Positions 13,101-26,788 of a stretch of 64,000 nt of DNA are shown in pieces (position 1 is the stretch's first letter; each line of letters begins with the position of its first letter). Below the pieces are notes generated by a model that made no database searches, was not told the origin of the DNA, and saw only the letters and a program-made list of their open reading frames with translations. Made by a program: the position numbers and the translations under genes. Source of the DNA: Strongyloides papillosus (Eukaryota; Nematoda; Chromadorea; Rhabditida; Strongyloididae); NCBI GenBank assembly GCA_005656395.1, contig SRSI01000013.1, positions 1,302,001 to 1,366,000 of the forward strand. Direction: 5' to 3'.

Positions 13101-16100
13101 AATGACAACACAATGTCATTATCCTTATAACCACACATACACCTGATCAAGTGATATAAAGAATAAGATACATAATACCTTTAACTAATTCCTCTATAAT
13201 CAGATTAAATTTATTAAATTATAAAATTTCTTATCGACAGATGGGACAAGGTGGCTGATTACTAAAAGATGTCTTCTGTTCTTTTTTTAATAGATGTTTT
13301 AAAAGTAACTCATAATAATAATCATAATCATAATCATAAATGCCTTTATGACTAATATTCAACTATCTATACCTTAGGAATGATGGATAAATAATTTTTA
13401 AATGATTAAACAAGTTTAGCTACACCTGCTATTTTTTTGGCATACCAATATACATAGAGATATAATAAAAATGGCAGATGAGTTAAATGGTACATTTAAA
13501 AATACAAAAAAGGTGATTAAAAATTAAAGAAAGCCGTTTAATCTATTCCTAATATTTGTCATACTTCAAAAATTTACATCTGTTATCTATTAAACTTATG
13601 TGAAGAGTTATACACATTTAAATAATTAAAAAATTTACCTAGTATAATTTTAAGAAAATCAAAAATAATAATTTTTATTCTTCGCCTAATGTTTTAAGAG
13701 TAACCTTTGTAAGTAAAAGTCTATCCTATATTAAAGTTTAAATCCACAAACAAGGAAAATATATAGAATATTAAATGATAAGGATAGTTAAATAATATAA
13801 AAAGAAAAGAAAGGAAGAAAAGATTTTTGATATCTTTGAGAACAATATAAAATATTACATATATATGCATATTTCTTTATTATCTTATATTTTAATAGTT
13901 TTTTCAACTAAATGAGATGTTTCAGAATTTAATGAAACGTTCATAACGTACATATTATTATTAAAAAGTAATATTAAATTAAGCGGATGAAAAAAGAATT
14001 TGGTAGTTTGTTATATTGGAAATTAAATTGTCTATAAGTAAGTAATAATAATAGCTAGGTTATTTTTAACTACAAATTTTTAAAAAGTTTAATGAGTTGT
14101 AGAAAGAAGGAAAACTTTACTATTGGTAAAAATTTACCATCAACTATCTTTTACGTTTATAATTTTTTTTTTAAAAAATAGTTAAAATAAAAAGATTATT
14201 ATTAGTAATGCCCTATTGATGAATACTGAGGTTAGTATTTATTTATATTAATAATAAACTTTGTAACGAAAATTTTATAAACACTCATTGATAGATAGTT
14301 GTTGAAATGAAGATACCTTATCAATGGATATATTTATAATATTACCTTTGTATCATTTGAAGTGTAATTTTTAACTCTTTGTTACTCATTCAACTCATTA
14401 AAAATCATTCAAACAAAAAAATAACCATATACAAATTATGGTATCTCCTATTAATGAAAAAAATAAAAGAAGGTTGTCCTTTATTGTTAAATTTTGAAAT
14501 AAGAAATATATCTATATATTTTTTCTAATTAAAAAAAGGAGCCTTTATTTAAAATAATAATAATTCATGAGTTTTTTATTTATATAAGATATATCTTAAA
14601 GGTAAAAGTAAAAATGCCTTATGTTAATAAAGGCAGATGCACAATTTTAACATAAATGATATGAAAGACAATGTGATCATTTATCTTAAACGTATGCAGA
14701 TTAACTGCTTATGTGTTAGGAACTTGTGTTCCTTGACAGATTTTATTTGATTAGTATAAGTATGGGAGTTAATATAATGCGCAGGAAATGACAAGAAATA
14801 AGAATATATTAGTTACAGAAGCACATATGGCCTCGTGTCAAAGTGATTTGTTGGTAAATTATATGAGGAGTGAGAATGATACCATTATGATGAACTTATT
14901 TATAATATATATTATCGTCTTCTCCTTCATCTTTCCTCCTATTAATTTTCTCCACCTATAACATCTTTTATTATGAGATTAAAGTTATATTAAAAAGACT
15001 TTTTTCTTTTACATCTTTATCTTCTTATTTCCTTTATTTTCTTTTTAATTATCGTCATATTATCATATGGGGGTGGGAAAGTTAGTGTATTCCTTTTAAA
15101 AATACACCGTATAATAAATATATTAATATAAACAGCTAACTACTATTAGCAAAGGTGTGTAGAACTTAAAATAGATAAAAATCTCTATTTCTCTCCTATA
15201 TAAACTATAATATAAACTTACTCTTACTTTTTTTCTCCCCTGTAATATAATACCTTTATTTTTATTGTTTTAAATTAAAATGACAATAATATTTAGAAGT
15301 AATCTATGGAAATTGTTAATACCATCATTTTATATATAAACAAATAGATCAAGGGAGATAGTGAGGAAAACGTTTATATTTATATGAAAAGTGTAGGAGT
15401 TTTTCCTATTATAAATATACAAAAATTAACTAATAGTGAGCTAAAATTTTTATCTATTAGAGTACCTATTTATAATAACAGTATTTGTGATTATCTTTTA
15501 TAAACAAATAATACTTATAGTAATGAAAATGATAATATATGGATAAAATGATATTATAAAGATATATATCTTTAAAAATAGAAAGTGTGATATTTGATAA
15601 ATGTTAGAATTATAAATATGAGTTTCTTTTATGATAAATTGGTGGTAGTGTCACACATTAAATTATATAAAGATGAAATGTTGATGCTAATTTGAACATG
15701 TTTTCTTTTTATCCTTACCAATCACTTGCCCTATGGGAATCATAGATATAACAAAAATGGTGTTTAGTTAAATGTTATGATAAATCAAATAATAAAATTG
15801 GGAATTGGTAATAATAAATAGTTTATAAATGATCATCATATATATACTTTGATACAACTACTTACTTAAATTGTTAACTAAAACTATCTTTGTTAATGGT
15901 GTAACTTTGATGAGCTTATTTATAAATGATATAAAATTATCCAAATTTAGAACCTCATCATCTGTTATTCTCAATAACTTTTTCCATCAACACATATACA
16001 ACAATATATAACATCACCATCAAGCACTTGAAGAAAAAGCACAATCATACATTATTTTTATAGATTGTTATATGATAAATAATGGTGTGGCAAATTGGAT

Positions 16101-16819
16101 GTGTAAGTTGATAAATTAATCAAAATGGTAGTCTAAATTTGGTCAAAGTTAAAGAAATAATTGGTGCTAATGAATCGAGTGAGGAGCCTCCTTCCTGTGA
16201 ATAAAAATATACAACACCCACTTTTTAAAACTATAATATATTTGATAAAAGCATTATCTTTATTTTCTAAAATCAACTTTTTATTTACACTTATATATAT
16301 AAATGTATATTTTAAAGGAAAAATAACAAGTTTGTTTGAAGCTTAATGAAAAGAAAGTCATTCTTAACACATAACAATAGTTTAAAAACTTGTCACAATC
16401 ATTTTTGGAGTACAAAATTTTATGTATTTAAAAATGAATAATCATTATGAAGTGTTAGGGGGTAATAGAAGAAGAATAAAATGGTGATAAAAATATAAAA
16501 CCTTAATGACAATTATAATTTTAATGTTCAATTATTTTAATTTTATCATAATTACTCAAGAGTACTCTTTATATTATTCATAATATATTTTAAGAAGAAA
16601 CTTTACCTCAAAAGGTTTTTCTCCAGAATGTATTCTGATGTGTTCTTTCAAGTGATGCTTGAATTTAAAGGCTTTTGAACATTCACTGCATTTGAATTTG
16701 CGAATTGCTTCATCACCATGCCCTGAAGTAGTTATACCATTTCCAAGGTTTGTAGTGGTACTTGTTGTAGCTGGTTCATGCACAGTATGCACAGTCATAC
16801 TTTCAAACATTCCCATCAT
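10168..16819 (-). CDS. zag-1: ZEB-family zinc finger/homeodomain transcription factor (ZAG-1)
   Basis: Predicted 697-residue nuclear repressor, the nematode counterpart of vertebrate ZEB1/2 and Drosophila zfh-1, which controls neuronal fate and axon pathfinding in C. elegans. Exons in phase: 16819-16607, 12638-11706, 11155-10501 and 10460-10168. Order of parts: two N-terminal C2H2 fingers (about 41-98; the second starts exactly at the exon 2 boundary with [17 protein letters not shown]), a long Asn/Ser-rich linker, a homeodomain (about 265-324, with [11 protein letters not shown] in helix 3), a CtBP-docking PLDLS (410-414), a poly-Asn tract, then three C-terminal C2H2 fingers with TGEKP-like linkers (SGQRPYK, SGEKPFQ). 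The architecture is that of the family throughout. Introns are 3968, 550 and 40 nt. An in-frame TAG lies just upstream of the start, inside GCTTTAG, which could be a trans-splice acceptor; an alternative upstream first exon is possible. Confidence 0.93.
11060..11074 (-). other. CtBP-docking motif PLDLS encoded in zag-1 exon 3
   Basis: Residues 410-414 read PLDLS, an exact match to the PxDLS consensus by which ZEB/zfh-1 proteins recruit the CtBP co-repressor. It sits between homeodomain and C-terminal fingers, the usual place in the family. Binding itself is inferred. Confidence 0.8.
12639..16606 (-). other. Giant first intron of zag-1
   Basis: The intron is 3968 nt with donor GAG|GTAAAG and acceptor TTTTTAG|TGTCCC, in phase 0 between zinc finger 1 and zinc finger 2. 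All other introns in this window are 40-117 nt apart from the 550-nt second intron of the same gene. I find no further exon inside: the fingers on both sides join without gap. A size of this order suggests intronic enhancers; a simple (ATAATC)n tract lies at about 13312-13338. Confidence 0.8.
13312..13338. repeat. Short (ATAATC)n microsatellite
   Basis: An imperfect hexanucleotide repeat of ATAATA/ATAATC units inside the giant zag-1 intron. It is ordinary simple sequence. Confidence 0.7.
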
Positions 16820-17279
16820 GTCAATGAAGTTTATTATCTAAAGCTTTATTATTTTATATTTTTTTGTATTTTTTCGGAATACTTAATAATAGTATGACTT
16901 TAATGGTTCTGAAATCAAGAAGAATGTCATTTAATTGAAGGGTAGGAAGGAAATGTGAATAAAGAAGAACACGCAAATCAACGGAAGACATTTGTTTGAT
17001 AATAAAAACCTTCTCTATCAAACTAATTATTGATGATAGGAGTATGGTAATGAAGAAGATATTCTCTCACGCAATATTATTGAATTCTAAAAGAGGTGTA
17101 AAAGTTTTAGTTTGTATCCAACGAAATATACTCTATCTATGGTATATATCTATTTGAAGAATAATAATATGTAAAATAATAATAATATTGTTAACCTACA
17201 TTGCGCAAATAGTAATATCAGGAGAGTATAAGAGAAATTTTATGAATAAAAGAAGAAGACACACCATCCTTATCTCTAT

Positions 17280-17520
17280 CAGTTAACTCTTTATATATTT
17301 AGTTGTTCATTTTAAGCATCTCCTATGCCGTAATATGGAAATTGTGCCGTAGGCAAACACACTGTCAAGGCCACACCTTCTCAATCATATATTTGAGGTT
17401 GTATAACACGTTACAGGACTGCCCCTCTGCCTATATAAGCTGCCTCTTGCTGGCTGTCTTTAAAGTAATCACCTTAGGCAATATATGTAGGCTTACATTA
17501 AATGTATAGAAGAGAGTAGA
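17280..17520 (-). promoter_or_regulatory. GC-richer block upstream of zag-1, candidate promoter
   Basis: This segment, starting about 460 bp upstream of the zag-1 start codon, is conspicuously richer in G and C than its surroundings and is not convincingly coding. It holds a TATATAAG element near 17432-17439 (readable as CTTATATA on the gene strand), two copies of TGCCGTA (17326-17332 and 17345-17351, 19 bp apart) and CACCTT sequences near 17373 and 17470. ZEB-family proteins bind CACCT-type sites and C. elegans zag-1 is reported to repress itself, so autoregulation is possible. Promoter function is inference from position and composition. Confidence 0.35.
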
Positions 17521-20500
17521 GGACAAAAATGATGGGTACATATAAAGAGAAGCACCATATATATTATACATATTTTGGCATATGAATTTGATGAAGAATA
17601 CACGAAGATAGAGGAGGCAAATTTGTCTTCTTCACTTATATATTTATATATATTATCAAATACACACGGCACAGGGGTGCACCTCGTTAGTAAGCCCAAA
17701 TGCCATCGTTATACTTTTTATCAAATATTTCTTCTTCCAAATACAGAATCGGAAGCTGTTATAGAGTATTTTTTTATTATCAAAAAAAAATTCAAATATT
17801 CCTTGTAAAACTATTACCATCAAATATAAATAGAAATGAAAGACTTTTTTTATTATATTGTGTCATTCAACGGTAAATTAAAAAAAAAAGTAAAAAGAAT
17901 GGAACATTAAATGGTATGTTATTTTTAAAAAAATCTATCTAACCGTTTAAAATGGTCGTTAGAGGTGTTAAAGAGTTAACAAAAAAAAAGTAAATAAGAA
18001 TGTATATTTTAAAATGATGCATGTATATGTAAATATGTGTATAGTACGGTGTGATAAGGAGAGTTTTAATGAGGAAAATGAAACTTTTCACATTTACAGG
18101 AAAGGACTAATAAATGTAGGTTTAAAAGTATAAGAGAAAGATTTTCATTAACTTAAAATTAAAACAGGGACCAGTCGAAGTATTATTCTTTTTTAACATT
18201 TTAAAAATTACAATAAACCTAAATTCTTTTGAATGGTTTAAAAAGTTTAATTAATTCAACAACCAAATGGAAGATGGTTCATAAAAGTTTTGACTTTATT
18301 AAATTAGATTATATAGTATTTTATTATATATGTTTGAAGTCAATTTATATATATATTCATATTAAATATTACATATATTTCATTTATTTAAGTTACGTCT
18401 AGTTCACGACAAAAAAAATTCTAATATATATAAAAGAAAGTTGATCTAAGGTTTTTTTTCCGCTATAATACATATATTCTTATATAATATAATAAATGAT
18501 ATAAGTTTGTAGGTAAAAATAAATCATAATCAGATGGTGAATTATATTTGTGGGTATGGGAAATGAAGATAGTTATCAAAAGAGGGTAATGAAAATTTTT
18601 AAATTGTATTTAAGTAATTAAGAGGTCTTCACGTAGTTCATACGGTAAAACAAATAAACAAATTAATAAGTGCCTGGGACAAATAGATAAAACATTATGA
18701 AATGTTTGGTGGTCAGATCATTAGATACAGCTTTATTTATAAAAAGAATATATATAATATATATTTATAAATGTATATAAGACAATTGTGTTACTCCTAA
18801 CTAATATGACAATAGGAGGTCTTCTTTTTGGCACTGATATAAGAATATAAACAGTCTCAAGTATAAACTTGGCACAAGTCAACCTTTCGGTAAGCCTCTT
18901 TTGCTCACCATACAAATATTCAAGAAGGATATAGGCATTGTAGGTGGAGTTCACAATGGAATATATATTCTGTCGTTGTTGTCATCATATTATAGTTATA
19001 TGTAAGCGGGAAAGAAGAAGTTTGATGAAAGTAGATTGGAGTTATAAGATAAAAAGTATAGTTTCATCAAATTTTTTAAAACAATACACAATTGGGTAAA
19101 TAAAAAGAAATTTTTAAAAAAAGGATTTTAAAAGATTAGGTTAGTTGTTGATTAAAATAGTAATAAAAATACACTGTATTTGATATCAAATTAACAATTA
19201 TTTTATTTTATCAAACCATTAATCCTCATTAAAGTTTCCACTCAAATAACGCAATACTATTTTTAAACATTTCCTTACTAATCAACAAAATGATATATAT
19301 AGATAACTAATAAGATGTGTTCAAGTTCTTTAATAAAAATGAAAAGGTCAATATTTAGAGTGCCTTCTAGACATAAAAACAGGGTCTTTTTAAAAACGCA
19401 CTTGAGGGGTAATGAATACCTAATAAGATGAGATAAAGGTTTAAGGATGATAAAATTTGGTTTTTATTAATACCTAGAGATAAAAATGATAGAATGTAAA
19501 TGTGTAGAAACTATTTGATAATATAAAGTACAATAAATAAAAAAATAAGACTTTTTTAACATATTTATAGAAGTTTATTTTAATATTTCTATGGAATGTG
19601 GAAAAGAAACATCAAAAAATATAAATTTTTTAACATTATCAAAATCTTTGTACAAATTTAAAAGATGGTCTTTTTACATAAAAGGAAGGGAAGAAGATAT
19701 TTGAAAAGAAAGAGGCGCAAGTAACTAAGGTAATTTGATTGAAACGGTGTTATATAAGGAGAAACGAAATTTTGTCCCATTACCACATATGGAAAGTAAG
19801 GAAAAGTTAAAGAAAGTAAAATTTAGATAAATGTTTATATATGTCTCAAAGACATTGTATAACAAATGCTTTGTTTTAAAGATATTATGTAAACATGAAC
19901 AAAAGTGCAAATCTGTTTTGATGAATACTAATATTATATTGTATCTTCAAACCTTATCATTAGAATGGATTGTAACCGAATAACTAAAATAGACAAAAGA
20001 TACATTATAATTTGTATATAAAAATAAAATTATATAAATATATATCTATAAAAAAGGAAGACATTTAATATAGGTGACTAAAAATAAGAAGAAAAAAAAG
20101 AAAAATAAAAACAACTTTTAGCAATAGTTTTCTTTTGGCACCATCATGAAGGAAATAACAGTCACTGGCTGTAGTTTTTTTACAAATTACCACACCACAC
20201 TAATCAAAAAAAGAAATCATTTTTTATCGTTTATTTTATTCTTCATTTACCAGAACGACGACAAAATTAGTTAAAATCAAACCTTTTCTCCTGACAACCC
20301 AATACTTTCATTCATCTTTTCTTTTTTTTATAAAAAAAATTAGGTATATCAGGATAAATAACATCCTTAGTGAAAATTCCATAAACGTCAATTAAATGGT
20401 TACAACGTCATATCTTACACAATATTTTATTATATTTAGACGATATTTAGATATATGTATCAACACCGACAAGACGGTTAGTTTGCTTTTCACCGTCAAT

Positions 20501-23500
20501 ATCACCAAATTAATAAAACACAAAAAAAAATTATCATCTTAATTGCCATCAAGTTTTATAATAAATGTATATCTCTATATATAATAATGTCATTTTATTC
20601 CTTTTTTTATCTATTAACAGTAATCATTATACAAATAAAGAGAGTGGCAATGTTAATTATCATTAAGAAATATATTATCTATACTATTTTTTTCCTACTT
20701 TTTTTATTATTTCTTTTTCTAAACCTGGTCGGTTTTAAATTTATTCAGATACAAAAAAATATATTATTATCAAAATAATACCCATATACATATTTTACCG
20801 GCAACAAACTTTTTTTTCTCCAAATATTTTTTGTAATAATGCATAATTGCATTTTTTAAAATATTACTAAGAAAAATAGACAGGGACTAAATTTGGATAC
20901 ATAAAAAATAAAACAAAAAAAAATTATTATTTGTTTTGGAAAGAGAAAAGATAATTAATTTAGATATATTAATAAATTCAATTATTAATAATATCATCAT
21001 ATCAAGGATAATTTATTTTTTCACTTTTACCATTAAAACTAAAACAAAGGTAAAATGTTCCTTTTATTTTTTACTTTCTTTATCTAAGTTAATCATAAAA
21101 TAGTATTATTATGTTAAGAAATGAAAAATATCTACTTTTATTAAATTCGTTATCACAAAATTAGGGTCGATATAGGATATACATAAACTATAAAATATCT
21201 AATTAAAACTAAATTAAGGTAAAGTCGTTCGAATGATAAAGAAAATTAGATATCAAATTTTTTTTCTTTTATCATTTTCTAGAAATATTAGCAATTTTAT
21301 TTATCATTCATGATAAAATTGATGAAAAAAGTAATAGTAACAGGAGGATGATGATTATATTGTATGAATGTATGGACCAATGATTAAGGTAATATATGTA
21401 TTGGGACTCTTTTGAGTCATGAAAAAAAATAAAAGTAGTTAAAAAGAGAGAACATGGTGATGGGAAATATAGTGAATGAGTAAAGGAGAGAGAGAGAAGA
21501 AGAGAGGTAAATGTGAGTCAAAATGATAGACAATATTGTTGATAGGATGGACTGTGAAGAAAAAGTACAGTTAAAATGAAGATTAAAAATTGACAGGACA
21601 TCTAATTCTAGTAACAATTAAATATCATAAAGTAAATTACGTCACCGGTCCTCTTGTATAAATGAGGATATTGGGAATTGCGAATGACCATTGATGAGTT
21701 AGAGTTTTTACTAATTTTTAAATATAAATAAATATATTTATAAATATATATCGGCACTTTAACCTCATATCATCTTGGTCACACTAATACATCTTAAATT
21801 AAGAGATATCTCATCTCACAAATGAAGGATGGTGATGATGATATAGGAGAGTAGATGAAGAATAATATAGGAGATACAAATAACAACGGTAAGTAAGAAT
21901 AGGTTGTTATCGCTATATTGGAATAAGAAAAACATATGGATATGAAATTTTTATATCACTCAACTTGAAAAGATGTTAATATTAATGAAATTTTGTGAGA
22001 GAAATGATAATTAAAAAGGTTACATAATTTAATTTTTATTCATATAAACAAGTAAAAAGGGGTTGAAAAGAGAGATGTTATTAGGAAAGAAAAAGACATC
22101 CTCTATTTGTGAGTAAGGATCATAATGGTAAAGAATATTTTCTTATATATCTACTTTTTTTTTGTTGGCACTTAAATATTACATTATGTATATATGGATA
22201 AAAGGAAGAAATAGTTACCTCATCATATTTACAAAGAATATACTAGTTAAAATTTTTATAATAAATTAAATCAATGTTTAGGGGTAAAAAAAACTTTTAT
22301 GTGTAAATTTGTTTACAAAACTACTTTGAAAAGATAAATATTATATTATGGATAAATGAAGTACACATGGATAGAAAAGATAGGATAGAAACAAAATCTA
22401 ATATATTTTACGGTTATTTTTTCATTTTGATATCATATAAAATGGATTTTTCTAAAACTTTTGTGGATTAGTATAAAAAAGTACCTAGAAGAATGTTTGG
22501 TTTTATTAATCTTTTAATATGTGTAATATTACCTATTATAATCTTTTTAACGAGGTACTCGTCTTCTTAACTAAACATTTTTTATTACTCCAAAAAACGT
22601 TTGTCTCACTTTTGACAAGACCAGAAGATTATATTAAATATAGATACATAATGTTATGGGGGACTTTTGGTGATAATAAAAATATATGGTGGTGTTTAGA
22701 TAATATGGTACCAGAGAAAAGAGTAATTTTTTCATTAGTTTACCTCTTCTAGAAATTTATAATACATAGGAAAAAAATATCATTTTCATTAAGTAAACTA
22801 TTGCATGTATAAATTACATTCCTTAAAATTATTCATACTCCTCCTTGATATAATCTATCTTTTTACCATCAAACATCTTTTTCAAAAGGATAATAGTTTA
22901 AAATGAGTGTAAATTGATAAGGTAAAAAGGTTTTGGCATTTTAATGAAACACAAATTACATAAAGAATCTTTTAAACATACAACTAATCTTACTAATTTT
23001 TTTTATCAAAAGGAGAATTTAATTAGATTGAAGGAGTAGATTAGTATAAAAAAATAGTTATTAAAACTTTATAATTTCTATTTTTATCCTTTTTTTTCCT
23101 TCTTTGTGTGATGTTTTGTAAATTAATTTATAAATTAACCACCATCTGCCTAGATTTAGTGTGTATGCCTTTAGACAAAGTCTAATTTCTGTTCTTCACA
23201 TTTTTTTACCCCCTTCAACCATCTACATATGTAATGCAAAGTAATGTTTAATGGAGAAAATAATGATGAATCCACATATATGTATTCACTAATTTTTACC
23301 ATCCCACACTTCATTTAATAGAGTTATATTACATATATACTATATTATATATATTATCAAAATTTTCTTTTTCCTTATTATTAGTAATTCTTTTATCAGT
23401 TTATTTCATCATCACAAAGGTTTAACTCTATGAAGGTTGAGGAAATTTAAATCAAGAAAATGAAGTTAATTTTCGTAGATGAAGGTTTTTAATAAATGAT

Positions 23501-23832
23501 GATATAATATACTTTTTGCTTGTATGTAAGTGATGTGAAAAGAAATTTAAATACATAGATATATGATAAAAGTACATATGGTAATTATGACATTTAATGT
23601 GGGAAGAAAATTAATGCATTTTTGATAGAAAAAGATATATTTACGTATATTTCATCTATCTTAATAAGTTTCATATTATTTTATAGGTGTATATATAAAT
23701 ATTATATATAACAAAAAATATGGTAGGTATACAGAGATATACACATTTATGAATGGTTTGATATAAAGAAGTAATATATTATCATATACCTTAAAATATA
23801 TAATATGTGTATTAAAGATATAAAGGTCTCTG

Positions 23833-23865
23833 CTTACCTCTTTAACATTCAAGGTAAGTCTACCT
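23833..23865. promoter_or_regulatory. Cluster of three TACCT/AGGTA motifs
   Basis: CTTACCT and AGGTAAG form a perfect 7-bp inverted pair 12 bp apart, followed at once by a third TACCT. ZEB proteins contact paired CACCT/TACCT-type half-sites with their two finger clusters, so this is a candidate ZAG-1 target. Chance occurrence cannot be excluded. Confidence 0.25.
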
Positions 23866-24862
23866 ACTATCATATCATTGAATTACCATCTCTATTTATA
23901 GGCATAAAATACACACCTTTATTACCACAATGATACATTATTCGACAAAAAATTTTTTACCAATATTAACACTTATCCAATAACAGAAGAATATTAATTT
24001 TTTTCTATCAACATAAATATATATATTATTTTTAACATTTATCATTACGAAATTAATAACAAATACTAATATTAATATTATATTAAAAAGAAAATAAAAA
24101 TATGAATTATTATTATTTGTAATATGATATACGTATATACCTCAACACAACGAAACTTTTATATGTTTTAAAAAAATGCCGAAATATGTAGGATAAAGGA
24201 AATATATATGATGTTGGAGAGCGGAGATGACAAAAAATTTTATGATTATTATTATTTAGTTAAGAGAAGGATAATTTTATTATTACCTTTTAACTTTTTT
24301 TTTAAATCTTGTCCGTACATTCTTTACTATCTCATCTTACTTTTACAATTATTATTAGAATTTTTAGAAATTTCATAAGTACTCTTCTTTAAAAATAATC
24401 ACTGTTATTTTGTTAGACATTATAAATGATAGATGTGTGCATATACATATAGAGTTTTTAACATACAACAGATGATTTAATGAAACAAAAAAAGTATTCT
24501 TTTTTTCTTATTTGAAGTACCTTTTATATAATTTATAAAAAGTTTATTCTCATATAAATGACAATTGAAAGATGAAAGGATTAAATTAATAATCTCATTG
24601 TTTATACCTACGCATTAAGTTTAAATGTTTAATGGAGATGATTACATAGATATTAATTTATATAATATAAATTATTGAAGTATCAGGCAAAAAAAAGTTT
24701 GTCACATGTTCACTCGTTTAGTTAATTGTTTCAATGGAACAGGTCAAGAGGATTCAAGGTACTCCATAAAATAAGTTGTTATTTTTAATTATTAAGTAAC
24801 AAATTATAAAAAACTATACGTAAGAGAGGTTCAAATAGGGGTAGATGAAGTAATATACCAGT

Positions 24863-24882
24863 AGATGGATGGATAGATAGAT
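24863..24882. repeat. GATG/GATA tetranucleotide repeat
   Basis: Short run of GATG followed by GATA units, simple sequence with no other content. Confidence 0.6.
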
Positions 24883-26744
24883 ATAATTAAGGTTGATTAA
24901 ATTACAGTTATTTATACATTGTTAAGAAAGATGAGATAAGTGGTGAAGCTGGTATGGTACTATATAGGAGTGTATCTTATATTGATTGTGATTATGTTAT
25001 TGTATGTAAATTAATGTTTCTATTAAGTGGTCCTAAATAGTTAGTTGAAGATGTGCCATGTGTTCTAGGTACAATGAGTCTAATTTCTTAATTGTAATTA
25101 TGTTGATTATCACAAGGAAATGTGTATTATTATTAGATGAGGCAATTGAAGGTATGAAGATAGATGAATTGTAACATTTTATAAGAATAAAATGAGGGAT
25201 TTGTAATGTAGTAAAAAATATTATATTTTCTCTAAATATACATTAACTAAAATTGTTTTTACCTTAAAGTATATCATTTTATTGTATTTTTTAATTATAT
25301 TATATACAATTAAATAAGGATAATAAAAAAAGTGAGTTCTTTTTATTGTATGTTTATAAAAAAAATGAAACTAAAGAATGTGCTTGAAATAAGACAAAAA
25401 AGGTTTTTTAATCAAATGAACATTTTTTATGGTACTTTTTTGCCTTTAATAAAGATGTCATAAATGTATATACATTATTATATGTATAATGAAGAATATT
25501 CAGAAAATTATCATTTGTTAAAAATTAATGTATAAAGGACAAAATTTCTGAGTTATCAAGTTTTTTTTTTAAAATTCGAAAGGCATCTTTTATACTTTTT
25601 AAATTATGAATGAATGAGATATACATTTATATGAGTATATTTTCTACAAATATATGTTGCGGTAAAAATGTATATATATGAATGAGTAAATGAATGAATG
25701 TATATTATATTTGTAAGATAACAGCTTGCATGTAAAATTTATCTTTTTATCTAAATTACAATATGGTAATATATACAACCACTTAAAGAGGTCTTCTTCA
25801 ATTGTTTTCATCAAAACCACCAGATATGTATATTTATATATATTATAAAGATATATTTATGATAGAAGAGAAAAGTTTTGTACACCGTTCATGGATAAAT
25901 ATTAAATAGGGACATTGTTTTATCTTTATACATAGGTTCCTAAAGTCGGTGTTTTCTTTTTCTTTGGTAAGAAGTTAAGCTTCACAAACTGGCAGAAGGT
26001 TTTAAGAAAAGTTGAAGTGGCTTATTGATAAATCCTCTTAACACTTTATGAGACATAAACCATATGAAATAAAGATTAGGTTAGCGGCAGGAGATCTTTG
26101 AGGTGGTAGGAGATTTACTTTCTTACTATAGAATGATAGGGACATGTTGTGTGAAGTATTTCTTTAATTAAAGGTTACCTCACCGGTATTGTAAAGTTCA
26201 AGAGGTGACAAAAGAACCAGATAAGAGGATTACATAAACATGTGGTTATAGGATCAAGGAGGTAATATTAAAAAAGTATCTACAATAGAGGTATTGCATG
26301 CTAATCTAAAAATTATGTTAACTGTATTATAAGGGATCTTCTAATATAAAGAAAGAAAGTATAATATATTTTTTTTATGTTCGAATAACTGTAATAGCAA
26401 TACTATTTAAAAAATTTATCTTTAAAACATACAAAAAGCTTACAACATCTTTGTAGAAAAATGATAAAAGATTATTGTTAGTTAAGATTTTCTCATCAAA
26501 AACTTTTAATGTTATTCATTTTTTCTACTAATAGTGTCCTTATGTTGTGTCATTATAAAAACTATTAAGTATGAAAGTATTAATATTGTTTTCAATAAAA
26601 TGAGAGTTTAAATATATAGTTAATAAAAGAGTAGAAAAATATTAATGTTTAATTTTATCATGCATGTTACTTTAATAAACATTTAACTTTAAGGCTACTT
26701 CTTTTTATAAGCAAAAAGTTTAAACAAAGAAATGTATGTTTATA

Positions 26745-26788
26745 GATTGATCAGTTTTTCTTGTCATGTTATTTCCTCTTGATCAATC
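26745..26788. repeat. Inverted repeat GATTGATCA ... TGATCAATC
   Basis: Two perfect 9-bp arms 26 bp apart. The right arm on the minus strand reads TGATTGATCA, matching the PBX/HOX (CEH-20-type) consensus TGATTGAT; the left arm reads AGATTGATCA. This may be a paired homeodomain site within the zag-1-flanking gene-poor region. Functional meaning is inference. Confidence 0.3.

Noticed and set aside
14660..14690. miR-71-like seed TGAAAGACA in the zag-1 intron
   Set aside because: The match ends after the seed and no hairpin is visible; an 8-9 base match is expected by chance.
17303..17808. Three overlapping small frames on both strands upstream of zag-1
   Set aside because: There is no recognisable domain or consistent splice structure; the GC-richer composition is better explained as a promoter-type element.
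22519..22752. 77-codon plus-strand frame with some Trp/Pro-containing stretches
   Set aside because: No start context, splice partner or known motif; not distinguishable from chance in this region.
26095..26120. let-7-like string TGAGGTGGTAGGAGATTT
   Set aside because: The seed differs from let-7 (GAGGTGG, not GAGGTAG) and no pairing hairpin arm is evident nearby.
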